From M55B175 sp964635265 (GTDB taxonomy: Bacteria; Desulfobacterota; Desulfobacteria; Desulfobacterales; Desulfosalsimonadaceae): a stretch of 13,859 bases of DNA. The stretch lies in assembly GCA_964635265.1 (NCBI GenBank), contig CAZWNV010000072.1, forward strand, positions 1 through 13,859. Direction: 5' to 3'. The position numbers and the translations under genes were made by a program. Of the stretch, positions 8,097 through 13,859 are shown piece after piece (position 1 is the stretch's first letter; every line of letters begins with the position of its first letter). The notes beneath the pieces are model-generated. The model was not told the DNA's origin. It did not search any database and saw only the letters and a program-made list of their open reading frames with translations.

Positions 8097-9503
8097 ATGG
8101 ATACAAAACCGGATCCTGCCAAATACGCGCTCCCCGCCAATGCCACCGATATTATCCTCGAAAGCATCTCCGAGGGCGTGTTTACCGTTGATAAAGACTG
8201 GCGGATCACCTCTTTTAACCGGGCTGCCGAGGCTATCACCGGGGTTGAACGCGAGGATGCCATCGGCAGGCACTGCTGGGAGGTTTTCCGGTCCAACATG
8301 TGCGAGGCCGGCTGCGCCCTGCGGCGGACCATGCAGGAAGGCACGCCCGTGGTGAATCATTCCGCTTATCTGGTCGACAATGAACGCCGGCGCGTCCCGA
8401 TAACCGTTTCCACTGCAGTGCTCCGGGATGAAACGGGCAGTGTTATCGGGGGTGTGGAGACGTTCCGCGACGTCAGCCAGGAGGAGACCCTGCGCAAAGA
8501 ACTCGACGGCCGCTGTCAGCTTGGCGACATGGTAAGCCGGAGCCCGGCCATGCAGAAAATATTCACGCTGCTGCCCCAGATCGCGGCCAGCGACTCAACG
8601 GTTTTGATCCGAGGGGAAACCGGCACCGGCAAAGAGCTTCTCGCGCGGGCCCTTCATGAACACAGCAGCCGCAAGGACAAGCCTTTTGTTGCCATCAACT
8701 GCGGAGCGCTGCCGGATACCCTGCTGGAGTCCGAACTCTTCGGCTACAAGGCGGGCGCCTTTACCCATGCCGTTAAGGACAAGCCCGGACATTTTTCGGC
8801 TGCCACCGGCGGAACGCTTCTGCTCGACGAAATCGGCGATATCAGCCAGGCCTTTCAGGTAAAGCTGCTGCGGGTCCTGCAGGATCAGACCTTTCAGCCG
8901 CTGGGAGCCACGGAAACCATACAAACCGATGTGCGCGTGCTTGCCGCCACCCACCATGACCTTTCCGAACTGGTACAGCAGGGCCGCTTCCGCCAGGATC
9001 TGTATTACCGCATCAATGTGGTTACCCTGGCACTGCCCCCGCTCAGGGACAGGAAAGAGGATATTCCGCTGTTATGCGAACGCATTGTCGATCGAATGAA
9101 CCGGATGCGGGGACGGGCTGTTGCCGGAATTTCCCAGGAAGCCCTGGCTTTGCTGATGTCCTATGATTTTCCCGGAAATATACGCGAGCTGGAAAACATC
9201 ATCGAGCATGCCTTTATTCTGTGTCCGGATGCGATGATCATGCCTGCTCATCTGCCGGAACATCTCCAATCCGGCAGACAGGAAGTCTGCAGCTTTGACG
9301 GGGCAAACATCCAGTCAGCCAGACGTTCCGCAGAGGCCCAGAGCATCATGGACGCCCTGGCGCGCAATCACTACAACCGCCAGGCAACCGCCCGTGAGCT
9401 GGGAATTCACAAAAGCACCCTGTATCGAAAAATCAAGCAGCTGGCCCTTGAGCTGCCGGAAAACGACGGCCGCTCCCAGTCGGACCCGGAGGGCTTGCCC
9501 TGA
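8097..9503 (+). CDS. EBP2: PAS / AAA+ / Fis enhancer-binding protein with GAFTHA motif
   Basis: The protein has 468 aa. A PAS domain (about 16-128) has cysteines C60, C69 and C73 (CWEVFRSNMCEAGC), a different pattern from EBP1 and EBP3. The AAA+ domain (about 143-375) has Walker A GETGTGKE (173-180) and Walker B LLLDEIGD (241-248). The sigma-54 contact loop reads GAFTHA (220-225): the second glycine is histidine while the key threonine is kept. A Fis-type HTH (about 425-450, TARELGIHKSTLYRKI) differs from that of EBP1 and EBP3, so its DNA site should differ. The start at 8097 follows the EBP1 stop by 11 bp with a weak AGGG; an in-frame ATG at 7971 lies inside EBP1 and is rejected. It could activate, or modulate the neighbours by hetero-oligomerisation. 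Confidence 0.9.
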   Translation: MDTKPDPAKYALPANATDIILESISEGVFTVDKDWRITSFNRAAEAITGVEREDAIGRHCWEVFRSNMCEAGCALRRTMQEGTPVVNHSAYLVDNERRRVPITVSTAVLRDETGSVIGGVETFRDVSQEETLRKELDGRCQLGDMVSRSPAMQKIFTLLPQIAASDSTVLIRGETGTGKELLARALHEHSSRKDKPFVAINCGALPDTLLESELFGYKAGAFTHAVKDKPGHFSAATGGTLLLDEIGDISQAFQVKLLRVLQDQTFQPLGATETIQTDVRVLAATHHDLSELVQQGRFRQDLYYRINVVTLALPPLRDRKEDIPLLCERIVDRMNRMRGRAVAGISQEALALLMSYDFPGNIRELENIIEHAFILCPDAMIMPAHLPEHLQSGRQEVCSFDGANIQSARRSAEAQSIMDALARNHYNRQATARELGIHKSTLYRKIKQLALELPENDGRSQSDPEGLP

Positions 9504-9543
9504 AACGAGGCGGCCGGGAGCCGGAAACCCTTTTTATCCCTGC

Positions 9544-10122
9544 TCAGGCCGAATGCAGCTCTTTTTGCTCCGAGCCGCTGAGATAAACATAAAGGTTAAG
9601 ATTGATGTTTACTCCCTGCTCTTCCAGAAGGGCGGACAAAACGCTGGAAAACTGACTGGAGCCCTCCCCGGCCGGGCTGCGGGAGTGGGCTCCCCTCTCC
9701 CTGCTGTCCGCGGCCTTTGCGATTTGCCCTTTTTTGCCGTTCGCCCGGCATTTTGCGCTCACATGCTTCTTTAACTCCGGATAGAGCTCCAGCGCCTGCT
9801 CCAGGGTAAAGCGGGGGCGCCTGTTTTTCCGGGTCTTTCGTGTCAGGTCATAAATCTGACGGGGATTTAGGTTCAGGGCCGCATCCACCAGCCTGTAGGC
9901 GTATCCCCGGTGCGTCTTTTTCTTCTCGATCAGACAGGCCACATCGCTTATGTGATAGCTGGTAATCTTTGTCAGGATACTTGCAATATCCTGGATCTTG
10001 ACATCCCTGCCCGAAGCCCGGGCCACTTTTTCCGCAATATCCGGTGTCCGCAGAAATTCCCCTTCACGCAGGACGTCCACAATATACTCGCTGATGGTTT
10101 TGGTATCGGTATCGGGTGTCAT
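9544..10122 (-). CDS. Unrecognised 192-aa protein with probable N-terminal winged helix
   Basis: I do not recognise the family. Residues 8-80 (SEYIVDVLREGEFLRTPDIAE and on to RGYAYRLV) read like a winged helix-turn-helix: three helices, then a basic hairpin rich in Lys and Arg. Residues 95-155 are very basic and low in hydrophobics, likely a flexible nucleic-acid-binding linker. A C-terminal helix (157-169) and a strand pair (VNINLNLYVYLSG) end the protein. The start is firm: AAGGAG 7 nt before ATG, preceded by a run of A and a hairpin. It is convergent with EBP2 (40 bp, no convincing terminator) and divergent from EBP3, sharing its 321-bp regulatory region. A DNA-binding role in the same circuit is plausible but inferred. 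Confidence 0.75.
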   Translation of the reverse strand: MTPDTDTKTISEYIVDVLREGEFLRTPDIAEKVARASGRDVKIQDIASILTKITSYHISDVACLIEKKKTHRGYAYRLVDAALNLNPRQIYDLTRKTRKNRRPRFTLEQALELYPELKKHVSAKCRANGKKGQIAKAADSRERGAHSRSPAGEGSSQFSSVLSALLEEQGVNINLNLYVYLSGSEQKELHSA

Positions 10123-10325
10123 ATAACGACTCCTTTTTTTTCCGTTTTGCTAAAACGGGGTTATTGGCTGTTGTTCTTTTTGCCAAAAATATTTCAACTT
10201 TCATGCCAACTTTGCACAGACTTCTTGCTCCGAAAAAAAGGCCCTGCATTTCCGGCTTTTCCGGCACGAAGAGGCCGGACGGGAGGCAATCGAAAACGAG
10301 GAGAAAGCAGACTTTCCAAAAAATC

Positions 10326-10354
10326 TTGACAACGAATGTAACGCAATATAACGT
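10326..10354 (+). promoter_or_regulatory. Sigma-70 promoter of EBP3
   Basis: TTGACA (10326-10331), 17 bp, TAACGT (10349-10354): the same hexamers and spacing as the EBP1 promoter. An overlapping TATAAC (10347-10352) is an alternative -10 at 15 bp. Predicted start is near 10361, with a leader of about 83 nt. The operator repeats overlap the -10. Confidence 0.65.
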
Positions 10355-10363
10355 TATAAACGT
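10338..10363 (+). promoter_or_regulatory. GTAACG-type operator array, EBP3 promoter
   Basis: GTAACG (10338), ATAACGTT (10348) and TAAACGTT (10357) form an array with 10- and 9-bp steps. The first two copies sit at the same distance from the -35 as in the EBP1 promoter. Copies are more degenerate than at EBP1. The proposed role is binding by EBP1 and/or EBP3 with auto- or cross-repression. Confidence 0.55.
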
Positions 10364-10388
10364 TGCAATCGAATCCCCCCAAGGTATA

Positions 10389-10415
10389 AACGATACAGAA
10401 CGGTACGAACGATAC
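10389..10415 (+). repeat. Three tandem AACGRTAC repeats in the EBP3 leader
   Basis: AACGATAC (10389-10396), AACGGTAC (10399-10406) and AACGATAC (10408-10415) are spaced 10 and 9 bp apart. Each differs by one base from AACGTTAC, the reverse complement of the GTAACGTT operator. They lie between the promoter and the EBP3 start codon, so they may be extra or weaker operator copies on the same helical face. Confidence 0.5.
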
Positions 10416-10443
10416 GAAAAAAAATCGGAAAAGCGGTACACCC

Positions 10444-11841
10444 ATGCGTATCTCCCCGGTATGGAACAAACAATTTGCCGAACGGCTCCTGGACTCCATG
10501 GCAGAGGGGGTGTTCACCCTGGATTCCCAGGGCTATATTACCACCTGGAACCCGGCGATGGAGCGGATGACCGGGTATACGGCAGCAGAGGCCATCGGTC
10601 AGTCCTGCAGGATGCTCAAGTTCTCCAAGTGCTTTGACCAGAACTGCCCCTCCTCCATGCGCGAATGCGGGATCCTGGAAAAAGGGGCGGTCGATCCCAC
10701 GGAATGCCACCTGGAACACCGGGACGGCCACATGGTCTCGGTTATTAAAAACGTCCGGGTGGTAAAGGACGAGAACAATCAACTGCTGGGCGTGGTGGAA
10801 ACCATCACCGATCTGACCGAGCTCAACCAGGTCCGGATGAAATTCGAGGAAGCCCAGCGCAAGCTGGCGGAAACCTACCAGTTCGGAAACATTATCGGCA
10901 AGAGCCATGCCATGCAGGAAGTATTCAACTCCATCAGCATGGCTGCCAAAAGCAACGCAACAGTTCTGATTCACGGCGAGTCCGGTACCGGCAAGGAACT
11001 CGTGGCGTCCGCCATCCATTACAACTCCGCCCGGGAGAAAGGGCCCATGCTTACCGTGAACTGCAGTGCCCTGAGTGAATCCCTGCTGGAGAGCGAGTTG
11101 TTCGGCCATGTGCGCGGAGCCTTTACAGGCGCCACGCATGACCGGATCGGGCGATTTGAGCAGGCACACACAGGCACGGTGTTCCTGGATGAAATCGGCG
11201 ATATCAGCACCTATATCCAGCTCAAACTGCTGCGCACCATCCAGGAAAAACAGGTTGAGCGGGTCGGAGAGGCCGCCAAACGAGAGATTGATTTCCGGAT
11301 AATCGCGGCCACGCACAAGGACCTGGCCTCCCTTGTCCGGCAGGGCCGCTTCCGCGAGGACCTCTACTACAGGCTCAAGGTTTTCCCTATCACCCTGCCC
11401 CCGCTGCGCCGGCGGCGGGAGGATATCCCGTTTCTCGCCAATCACTTCGTCGACGAGTTCAACAAAAAAACCGGCAAATCCATCCAGGGACTGTCCACGG
11501 ATGCCATGCGGCTTTTGATGGAGTACCACTGGCCGGGAAACGTTCGGGAACTGGAAAATGCCATTGAACACGCCTTTGTCTTATGCCGGGACGGCCAGAT
11601 CGGCATATTTGACCTGCCCGTGGAAATCCGCCAGATCGAGTATTTTTCCCCCGCCCAGCCGGCGGAAAAACCGGGCGCGCCCGCCCGCCCCGCGAAAGTG
11701 ACCAAGGACACCCTGATGCAACTGCTCCGCGATTGCGGCTGGAACAAGGCGGAAGTGGCCAGACGCCTGGGGCGCAGCCGCACATCCGTATGGCAGTACA
11801 TGAAAAAATGGGGCATCCCCCTCGACGGCGCCCGGCAGTAG
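10444..11841 (+). CDS. EBP3: sigma-54-dependent transcriptional activator, Cys-rich PAS / AAA+ / Fis HTH
   Basis: The protein has 465 aa and is a close paralogue of EBP1 along its whole length. The PAS domain (about 10-123) has C55, C63, C68, C75 and C88, identical spacing to EBP1 (7, 4, 6 and 12 residues between). The AAA+ domain has Walker A GESGTGKE (178-185), GAFTGA (225-230) and Walker B VFLDEIGD (246-253). The Fis-type HTH (about 431-458, RSRTSVWQYMKKWGI) differs from EBP1 in the recognition segment by only two residues, so both should bind the same DNA motif. Divergence is highest in the linker before the HTH (400-420). No good Shine-Dalgarno is seen; AAGCGG lies about 8 nt upstream. 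It is transcribed alone, toward the oxidoreductase gene, 323 bp away. Confidence 0.92.
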   Translation: MRISPVWNKQFAERLLDSMAEGVFTLDSQGYITTWNPAMERMTGYTAAEAIGQSCRMLKFSKCFDQNCPSSMRECGILEKGAVDPTECHLEHRDGHMVSVIKNVRVVKDENNQLLGVVETITDLTELNQVRMKFEEAQRKLAETYQFGNIIGKSHAMQEVFNSISMAAKSNATVLIHGESGTGKELVASAIHYNSAREKGPMLTVNCSALSESLLESELFGHVRGAFTGATHDRIGRFEQAHTGTVFLDEIGDISTYIQLKLLRTIQEKQVERVGEAAKREIDFRIIAATHKDLASLVRQGRFREDLYYRLKVFPITLPPLRRRREDIPFLANHFVDEFNKKTGKSIQGLSTDAMRLLMEYHWPGNVRELENAIEHAFVLCRDGQIGIFDLPVEIRQIEYFSPAQPAEKPGAPARPAKVTKDTLMQLLRDCGWNKAEVARRLGRSRTSVWQYMKKWGIPLDGARQ

Positions 11842-11885
11842 GCGGGCCCGGCCCGGGATTGCCTTCCCCGGAGTTGTCTCCGAAA

Positions 11886-11920
11886 AAGGGTAACGCTTTG
11901 CGTTACCCTTAAAACGTTAC
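11886..11920 (+). promoter_or_regulatory. Candidate enhancer (UAS) for EBP1/EBP3: GTAACG palindrome plus half-site
   Basis: Two perfect 11-bp arms, AAGGGTAACGC and GCGTTACCCTT, flank TTT (11886-11910). An AACGTTAC copy follows at 11913-11920. The palindrome contains GTAACG and CGTTAC, the motif found over the EBP1 and EBP3 promoters. Its centre is about 110 bp upstream of the predicted sigma-54 start, a normal distance for an upstream activating sequence. On the minus strand the stem is followed by T residues, but no minus-strand gene ends here, so a terminator role is unlikely. Confidence 0.7.
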
Positions 11921-11981
11921 GTTGCGCTCCTTTCTCCCCGGTTCCTCCTGCATACCCCTCCAGCATTGCGGATCCTTCTCA

Positions 11982-11997
11982 TGGCAGGATTTTTGCA
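11982..11997 (+). promoter_or_regulatory. Sigma-54 (-24/-12) promoter of the oxidoreductase gene
   Basis: TGGCAGGATTTTTGCA carries GG (11983-11984) and GC (11995-11996) exactly 10 bp apart, and matches the RpoN consensus except for one base in the -24 box. It is the same element as at 5293 with a single change. Predicted start is about 12008. Confidence 0.82.
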
Positions 11998-12007
11998 GAG
12001 TTCTAAT

Positions 12008-12164
12008 GGCAGGCGTTGAGGAAGAAACAGACCGACATCAACCGCAATGCGTGCAGGCAGGCTGCCACGCCGCTTTTGTATATGCAGCCCTGGGCTGCCA
12101 TCGCGGCCGGGCGGCAGCGTTGATGTCGAAAAGAGAATAAACCGAAATCGGAAAAGGAGCAGCA
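12008..12164 (+). other. Structured 5' leader of the oxidoreductase gene
   Basis: The 157-nt leader contains GCAGCC-CTG-GGCTGC (12084-12098, perfect 6-bp stem) and a GCGTG...CACGC pairing around a GGCAGGCTGCC core (about 12048-12070). It ends in an A-rich stretch with AAGGAG before ATG. The hairpin sits about 67 nt before the start codon, like the one in the LpxR-family leader (about 74 nt). Function is unknown; no known riboswitch class was recognised. Confidence 0.35.
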
Positions 12165-13526
12165 ATGCAACAATCAACTGATGTTCTGGTAATCGGCGGG
12201 AGCGCTGCCGGCATCGTAGCAGCTACAACGGCAAAAAGCTTCCATCCGGAAAAATCCGTAACACTTGTCCGAAAAGAGCCGGAGGTGCTGGTGCCCTGCG
12301 GCATTCCGTATATCTTCGGCACCCTGGAGAGCAGTGACAAAGACGTAATCCCGGACACGGTGCTCTCCGGTGCCGGGGTGGAACTCAAAATCGACGAAAT
12401 TACCGCGATAAATCCGGAGCAAAAAACCTGTACCTGCGCTGACAACACCGAAATCGCCTTTGACAAGCTCATCCTGGCCACGGGCTCCACCCCCGTGAAG
12501 CCCAAATGGCTCAAAGGCGGGGATCTGGAAAACGTGTTCACCATCCCCAAGAACAAATCCTACCTGGACGGAATCAGGGGCAAACTGCGCACGGACCATC
12601 AGAAAATCGCGGTGGTCGGCGGCGGCTTTATCGGGGTGGAGCTTGCCGATGAACTGGCAAAAACCGGCAAAGAAGTAACCATCATTGAAATGCTGCCCTA
12701 TATTTTAAACGCCGCCTTTGATTCCGAAGTGGCGGAAAAAGCCCAGAAGACCGTTGAAGCCAGAGGCATTGCCGTCCAATCCGGCAGCGGCGTCAAGGAG
12801 ATCCTGGGAAACGGCAAAGTATCCGGTGTTGCACTCAACAACGGCGCCAGCCTTGAAGCCGATGCCGTGGTGCTGTCCATGGGCTACGCTCCCAACAGTA
12901 CGCTGGCAAAGAATTCCGGTCTGCCGGTCAATGACATGGGCTTTATCAAGGTCAACGAGTACATGCATACGCAGAATCCGGATATTTTCGCTGTAGGCGA
13001 CTGTGCGGAAAAAACCAGCTTCATCACGCGCACGTGCAAACCCACCATGCTGGCCTCCACGGCCTGCGCAGAAGCCCGAATTGCCGGCATCAACCTCTAC
13101 CGGATAACCACTCTGCGCTCCTTTGGGGGCACGGTATCCATATTCTGCACAGCCCTGGACGATACCGCATTTGGTGCAGCCGGGGTAACCGAAGCCCTTG
13201 CCAGGGAACGGGGATTTGATTTCGTCACGGCAACCTTCGAGAGCGTCGACACCCATCCGGGAACCCTCCCGAATGCCCATTCGCAGATGGTAAAGCTGAT
13301 TGCCACCCGGGACGAAGGGGTGCTTCTGGGCGGAGAAGTCATCGGAGGCAAATCCACCGGGGAACTCGTTAACCTGATTGGATTCCTCATTCAGAACCGA
13401 ATGCGCGTGGATGCCATTCTTACCTCCCAGATCGGCACACACCCGCTGCTGACGGCTTCACCAACATCCTACCCCCTGATCAGGGCGGCGGAGGCTGTTC
13501 TCCGGCAGCAAAAAGGCCTTGCCTGA
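12165..13526 (+). CDS. FAD-dependent NAD(P)H oxidoreductase, NADH oxidase / CoA-disulfide reductase-like
   Basis: The protein has 453 aa, the usual length for the NoxA/CoADR/Npsr group. It has the FAD motif GGSAAG (11-16), a single redox cysteine C45 in PCGIPY (the family's active-site Cys, used as a thiol/sulfenate or CoA-disulfide centre), the NAD(P)H motif GGGFIG (152-157), the second FAD motif IFAVGDCAE (274-282) and a C-terminal dimerisation domain from about 320. Possible reactions are NADH-dependent O2 or peroxide reduction, CoA-disulfide reduction, or NAD(P)H-dependent sulfur/polysulfide reduction; sequence alone cannot choose. The start has AAGGAG 5 nt upstream. It is expressed from a sigma-54 promoter with a probable EBP1/EBP3 enhancer, consistent with a redox-stress or electron-sink role. 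Confidence 0.9.
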   Translation: MQQSTDVLVIGGSAAGIVAATTAKSFHPEKSVTLVRKEPEVLVPCGIPYIFGTLESSDKDVIPDTVLSGAGVELKIDEITAINPEQKTCTCADNTEIAFDKLILATGSTPVKPKWLKGGDLENVFTIPKNKSYLDGIRGKLRTDHQKIAVVGGGFIGVELADELAKTGKEVTIIEMLPYILNAAFDSEVAEKAQKTVEARGIAVQSGSGVKEILGNGKVSGVALNNGASLEADAVVLSMGYAPNSTLAKNSGLPVNDMGFIKVNEYMHTQNPDIFAVGDCAEKTSFITRTCKPTMLASTACAEARIAGINLYRITTLRSFGGTVSIFCTALDDTAFGAAGVTEALARERGFDFVTATFESVDTHPGTLPNAHSQMVKLIATRDEGVLLGGEVIGGKSTGELVNLIGFLIQNRMRVDAILTSQIGTHPLLTASPTSYPLIRAAEAVLRQQKGLA

Positions 13527-13558
13527 GAACTCCGGCGGCTTTTCGCGCCTATGGGCTG

Positions 13559-13601
13559 CCCCGCCGGTCCCCCGCGGGGCAAGCTCGGGGGACCGGCGGG
13601 G
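13559..13601 (+). terminator. 16-bp perfect hairpin after the oxidoreductase gene
   Basis: CCCCGCCGGTCCCCCG (13559-13574) and its exact reverse complement (13586-13601) flank an 11-nt loop. It starts 33 nt after the stop codon. Such a stem will stop or stabilise a transcript end, but it lacks a U-tract, so it may instead be an mRNA 3'-end stabiliser or part of a dispersed palindromic repeat. Confidence 0.45.
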
Positions 13602-13630
13602 AAGGGCTTCCAAGTACCTTTTATGCTGAT

Positions 13631-13813
13631 GGTATCGGGGGTAGGCGGCTGCCTCGCTCCCCGGTCATTTTGGGAGCGTTTCCAACACCCGGCGAAATTT
13701 CTTGAACTCGGGGCTTCGCCCCTCAAACAGGCAAGAAATTTTTCACGCCGGCTGTTTTCCCGCTTTTCCCCAAAACTCCCTAAATCTCGCTCGGAGACCG
13801 CCTACCCCCGATA
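13631..13813. repeat. Nested inverted-repeat element at the contig end
   Basis: The outer 16-bp arms are perfect: TATCGGGGGTAGGCGG (13633-13648) and its reverse complement (13798-13813). Inside are CGCTCCC/GGGAGCG (13655-13678), an imperfect CCGGCGAAATTTCTTG pairing with 13732-13751, and GGGGC-TTC-GCCCC (13710-13722) at the centre. About 180 bp could fold into one branched cruciform. It encodes nothing convincing and looks like a non-autonomous palindromic repeat or MITE-like unit. With 13527-13630 and 13814-13859 it fills the gene-free contig end. Confidence 0.55.
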
Positions 13814-13859
13814 TCATGAACTTAGCCCCTAAGTGCCTTCAGCCGGCCCTGAAAGTTAC

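Larger units (their letters stand above)
10123..10443. other. 321-bp divergent regulatory region between the 192-aa gene and EBP3
   Basis: No gene is seen here. From left to right it holds a 7-3-7 hairpin, CCGTTTT-GCT-AAAACGG (10142-10158), just upstream of the Shine-Dalgarno of the minus-strand gene. A TCCGGC/GCCGGA inverted repeat lies around 10258-10277. Next come the EBP3 sigma-70 promoter with GTAACG-type operators, and finally three AACGRTAC repeats in the EBP3 leader. The promoter of the minus-strand gene was not identified with confidence. Confidence 0.6.
11842..12164 (+). other. 323-bp regulatory region between EBP3 and the oxidoreductase gene
   Basis: No gene is supported here. After the EBP3 stop come GC-rich sequence and a small hairpin, CGGAG-TTGT-CTCCG (11869-11882), without a U-tract. 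Then come the GTAACG palindrome (11886-11910), a further AACGTTAC half-site, the sigma-54 promoter (11982-11997), and a 157-nt leader up to the oxidoreductase ATG. The arrangement is that of a typical enhancer-dependent promoter. Confidence 0.65.

Noticed and set aside
10193..10210. Minus-strand sigma-54-like element TTGGCATGAAAGTTGAA before the 192-aa gene
   Set aside because: The spacing is right but the near-invariant GC at -12 is GA, so it is too weak to call.
10354..11571. 405-codon minus-strand ORF opposite EBP3 (and a similar one, 6472-7554, opposite EBP1)
   Set aside because: Both are antisense shadows of the AAA+ genes; they resemble each other only because EBP1 and EBP3 are paralogues.
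11886..11910. Palindrome read as an intrinsic terminator
   Set aside because: On the plus strand no T run follows; on the minus strand there is one but no gene ends there. Sharing of GTAACG with two promoters favours a protein-binding site.
12006..12140. Small ORF of 44 codons upstream of the oxidoreductase, with several Cys and His
   Set aside because: Its ATG spans the predicted sigma-54 start site at 12008 and has no ribosome binding site; it is better explained as untranslated leader.
13551..13832. 93-codon ORF at the contig end
   Set aside because: It runs across the nested inverted repeats, has no ribosome binding site and no protein-like composition.

Overview
The window reads as a 13.9 kb contig end from a Gram-negative, probably anaerobic bacterium. 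The best guess is a sulfate-reducing deltaproteobacterium of the Desulfobacterales type. That placement is an inference from moderately high GC, an outer-membrane LpxR-type protein, several sigma-54 activators with cysteine-bearing PAS domains, and an NADH-oxidase/CoA-disulfide-reductase-like flavoprotein; no rRNA or other marker confirms it. The first 40 bases are not genomic: positions 8-40 match an Illumina TruSeq adapter, so the first gene is truncated by an assembly artefact.

Left part (42-5222), ordinary metabolism. There is the C-terminal part of an M16C (PreP-like) metallopeptidase on +. Then on - come a Rossmann/DUF2520 protein and an SDR oxidoreductase, forming a two-gene operon (SDR first) behind a very good sigma-70 promoter, and a DHA2-type MFS exporter with its own promoter and an intrinsic terminator. 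Divergent from the exporter is a MagIII-like endonuclease III-family DNA glycosylase.

Right part (5223-13859), a regulatory island. It holds three PAS/AAA+/Fis-type enhancer-binding proteins (called EBP1, EBP2 and EBP3 here), an unrecognised 192-aa protein with a probable winged helix, and two candidate target genes: an LpxR-family outer-membrane lipid A deacylase and an FAD/NAD oxidoreductase. Each target gene is preceded by a near-identical sigma-54 -24/-12 promoter and a leader of about 160 nt.

EBP1 and EBP3 are close paralogues. They share the same five-cysteine spacing in the PAS domain and an almost identical DNA-recognition helix. Their two promoters are also duplicates: TTGACA, 17 bp, TAACGT, with GTAACG-type repeats about one helical turn apart laid over the -10 region. 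The same motif recurs as an 11-3-11 palindrome about 110 bp upstream of the predicted sigma-54 start of the oxidoreductase gene, where an enhancer site is expected. The model is that EBP1 and EBP3 sense a redox or metal-related signal through PAS cysteines, limit their own sigma-70 promoters, and activate the oxidoreductase through sigma-54. EBP2, co-transcribed with EBP1, carries GAFTHA in place of GAFTGA and may modulate the others or use a different site. The contig ends in a gene-free 333 bp with strong nested inverted repeats.
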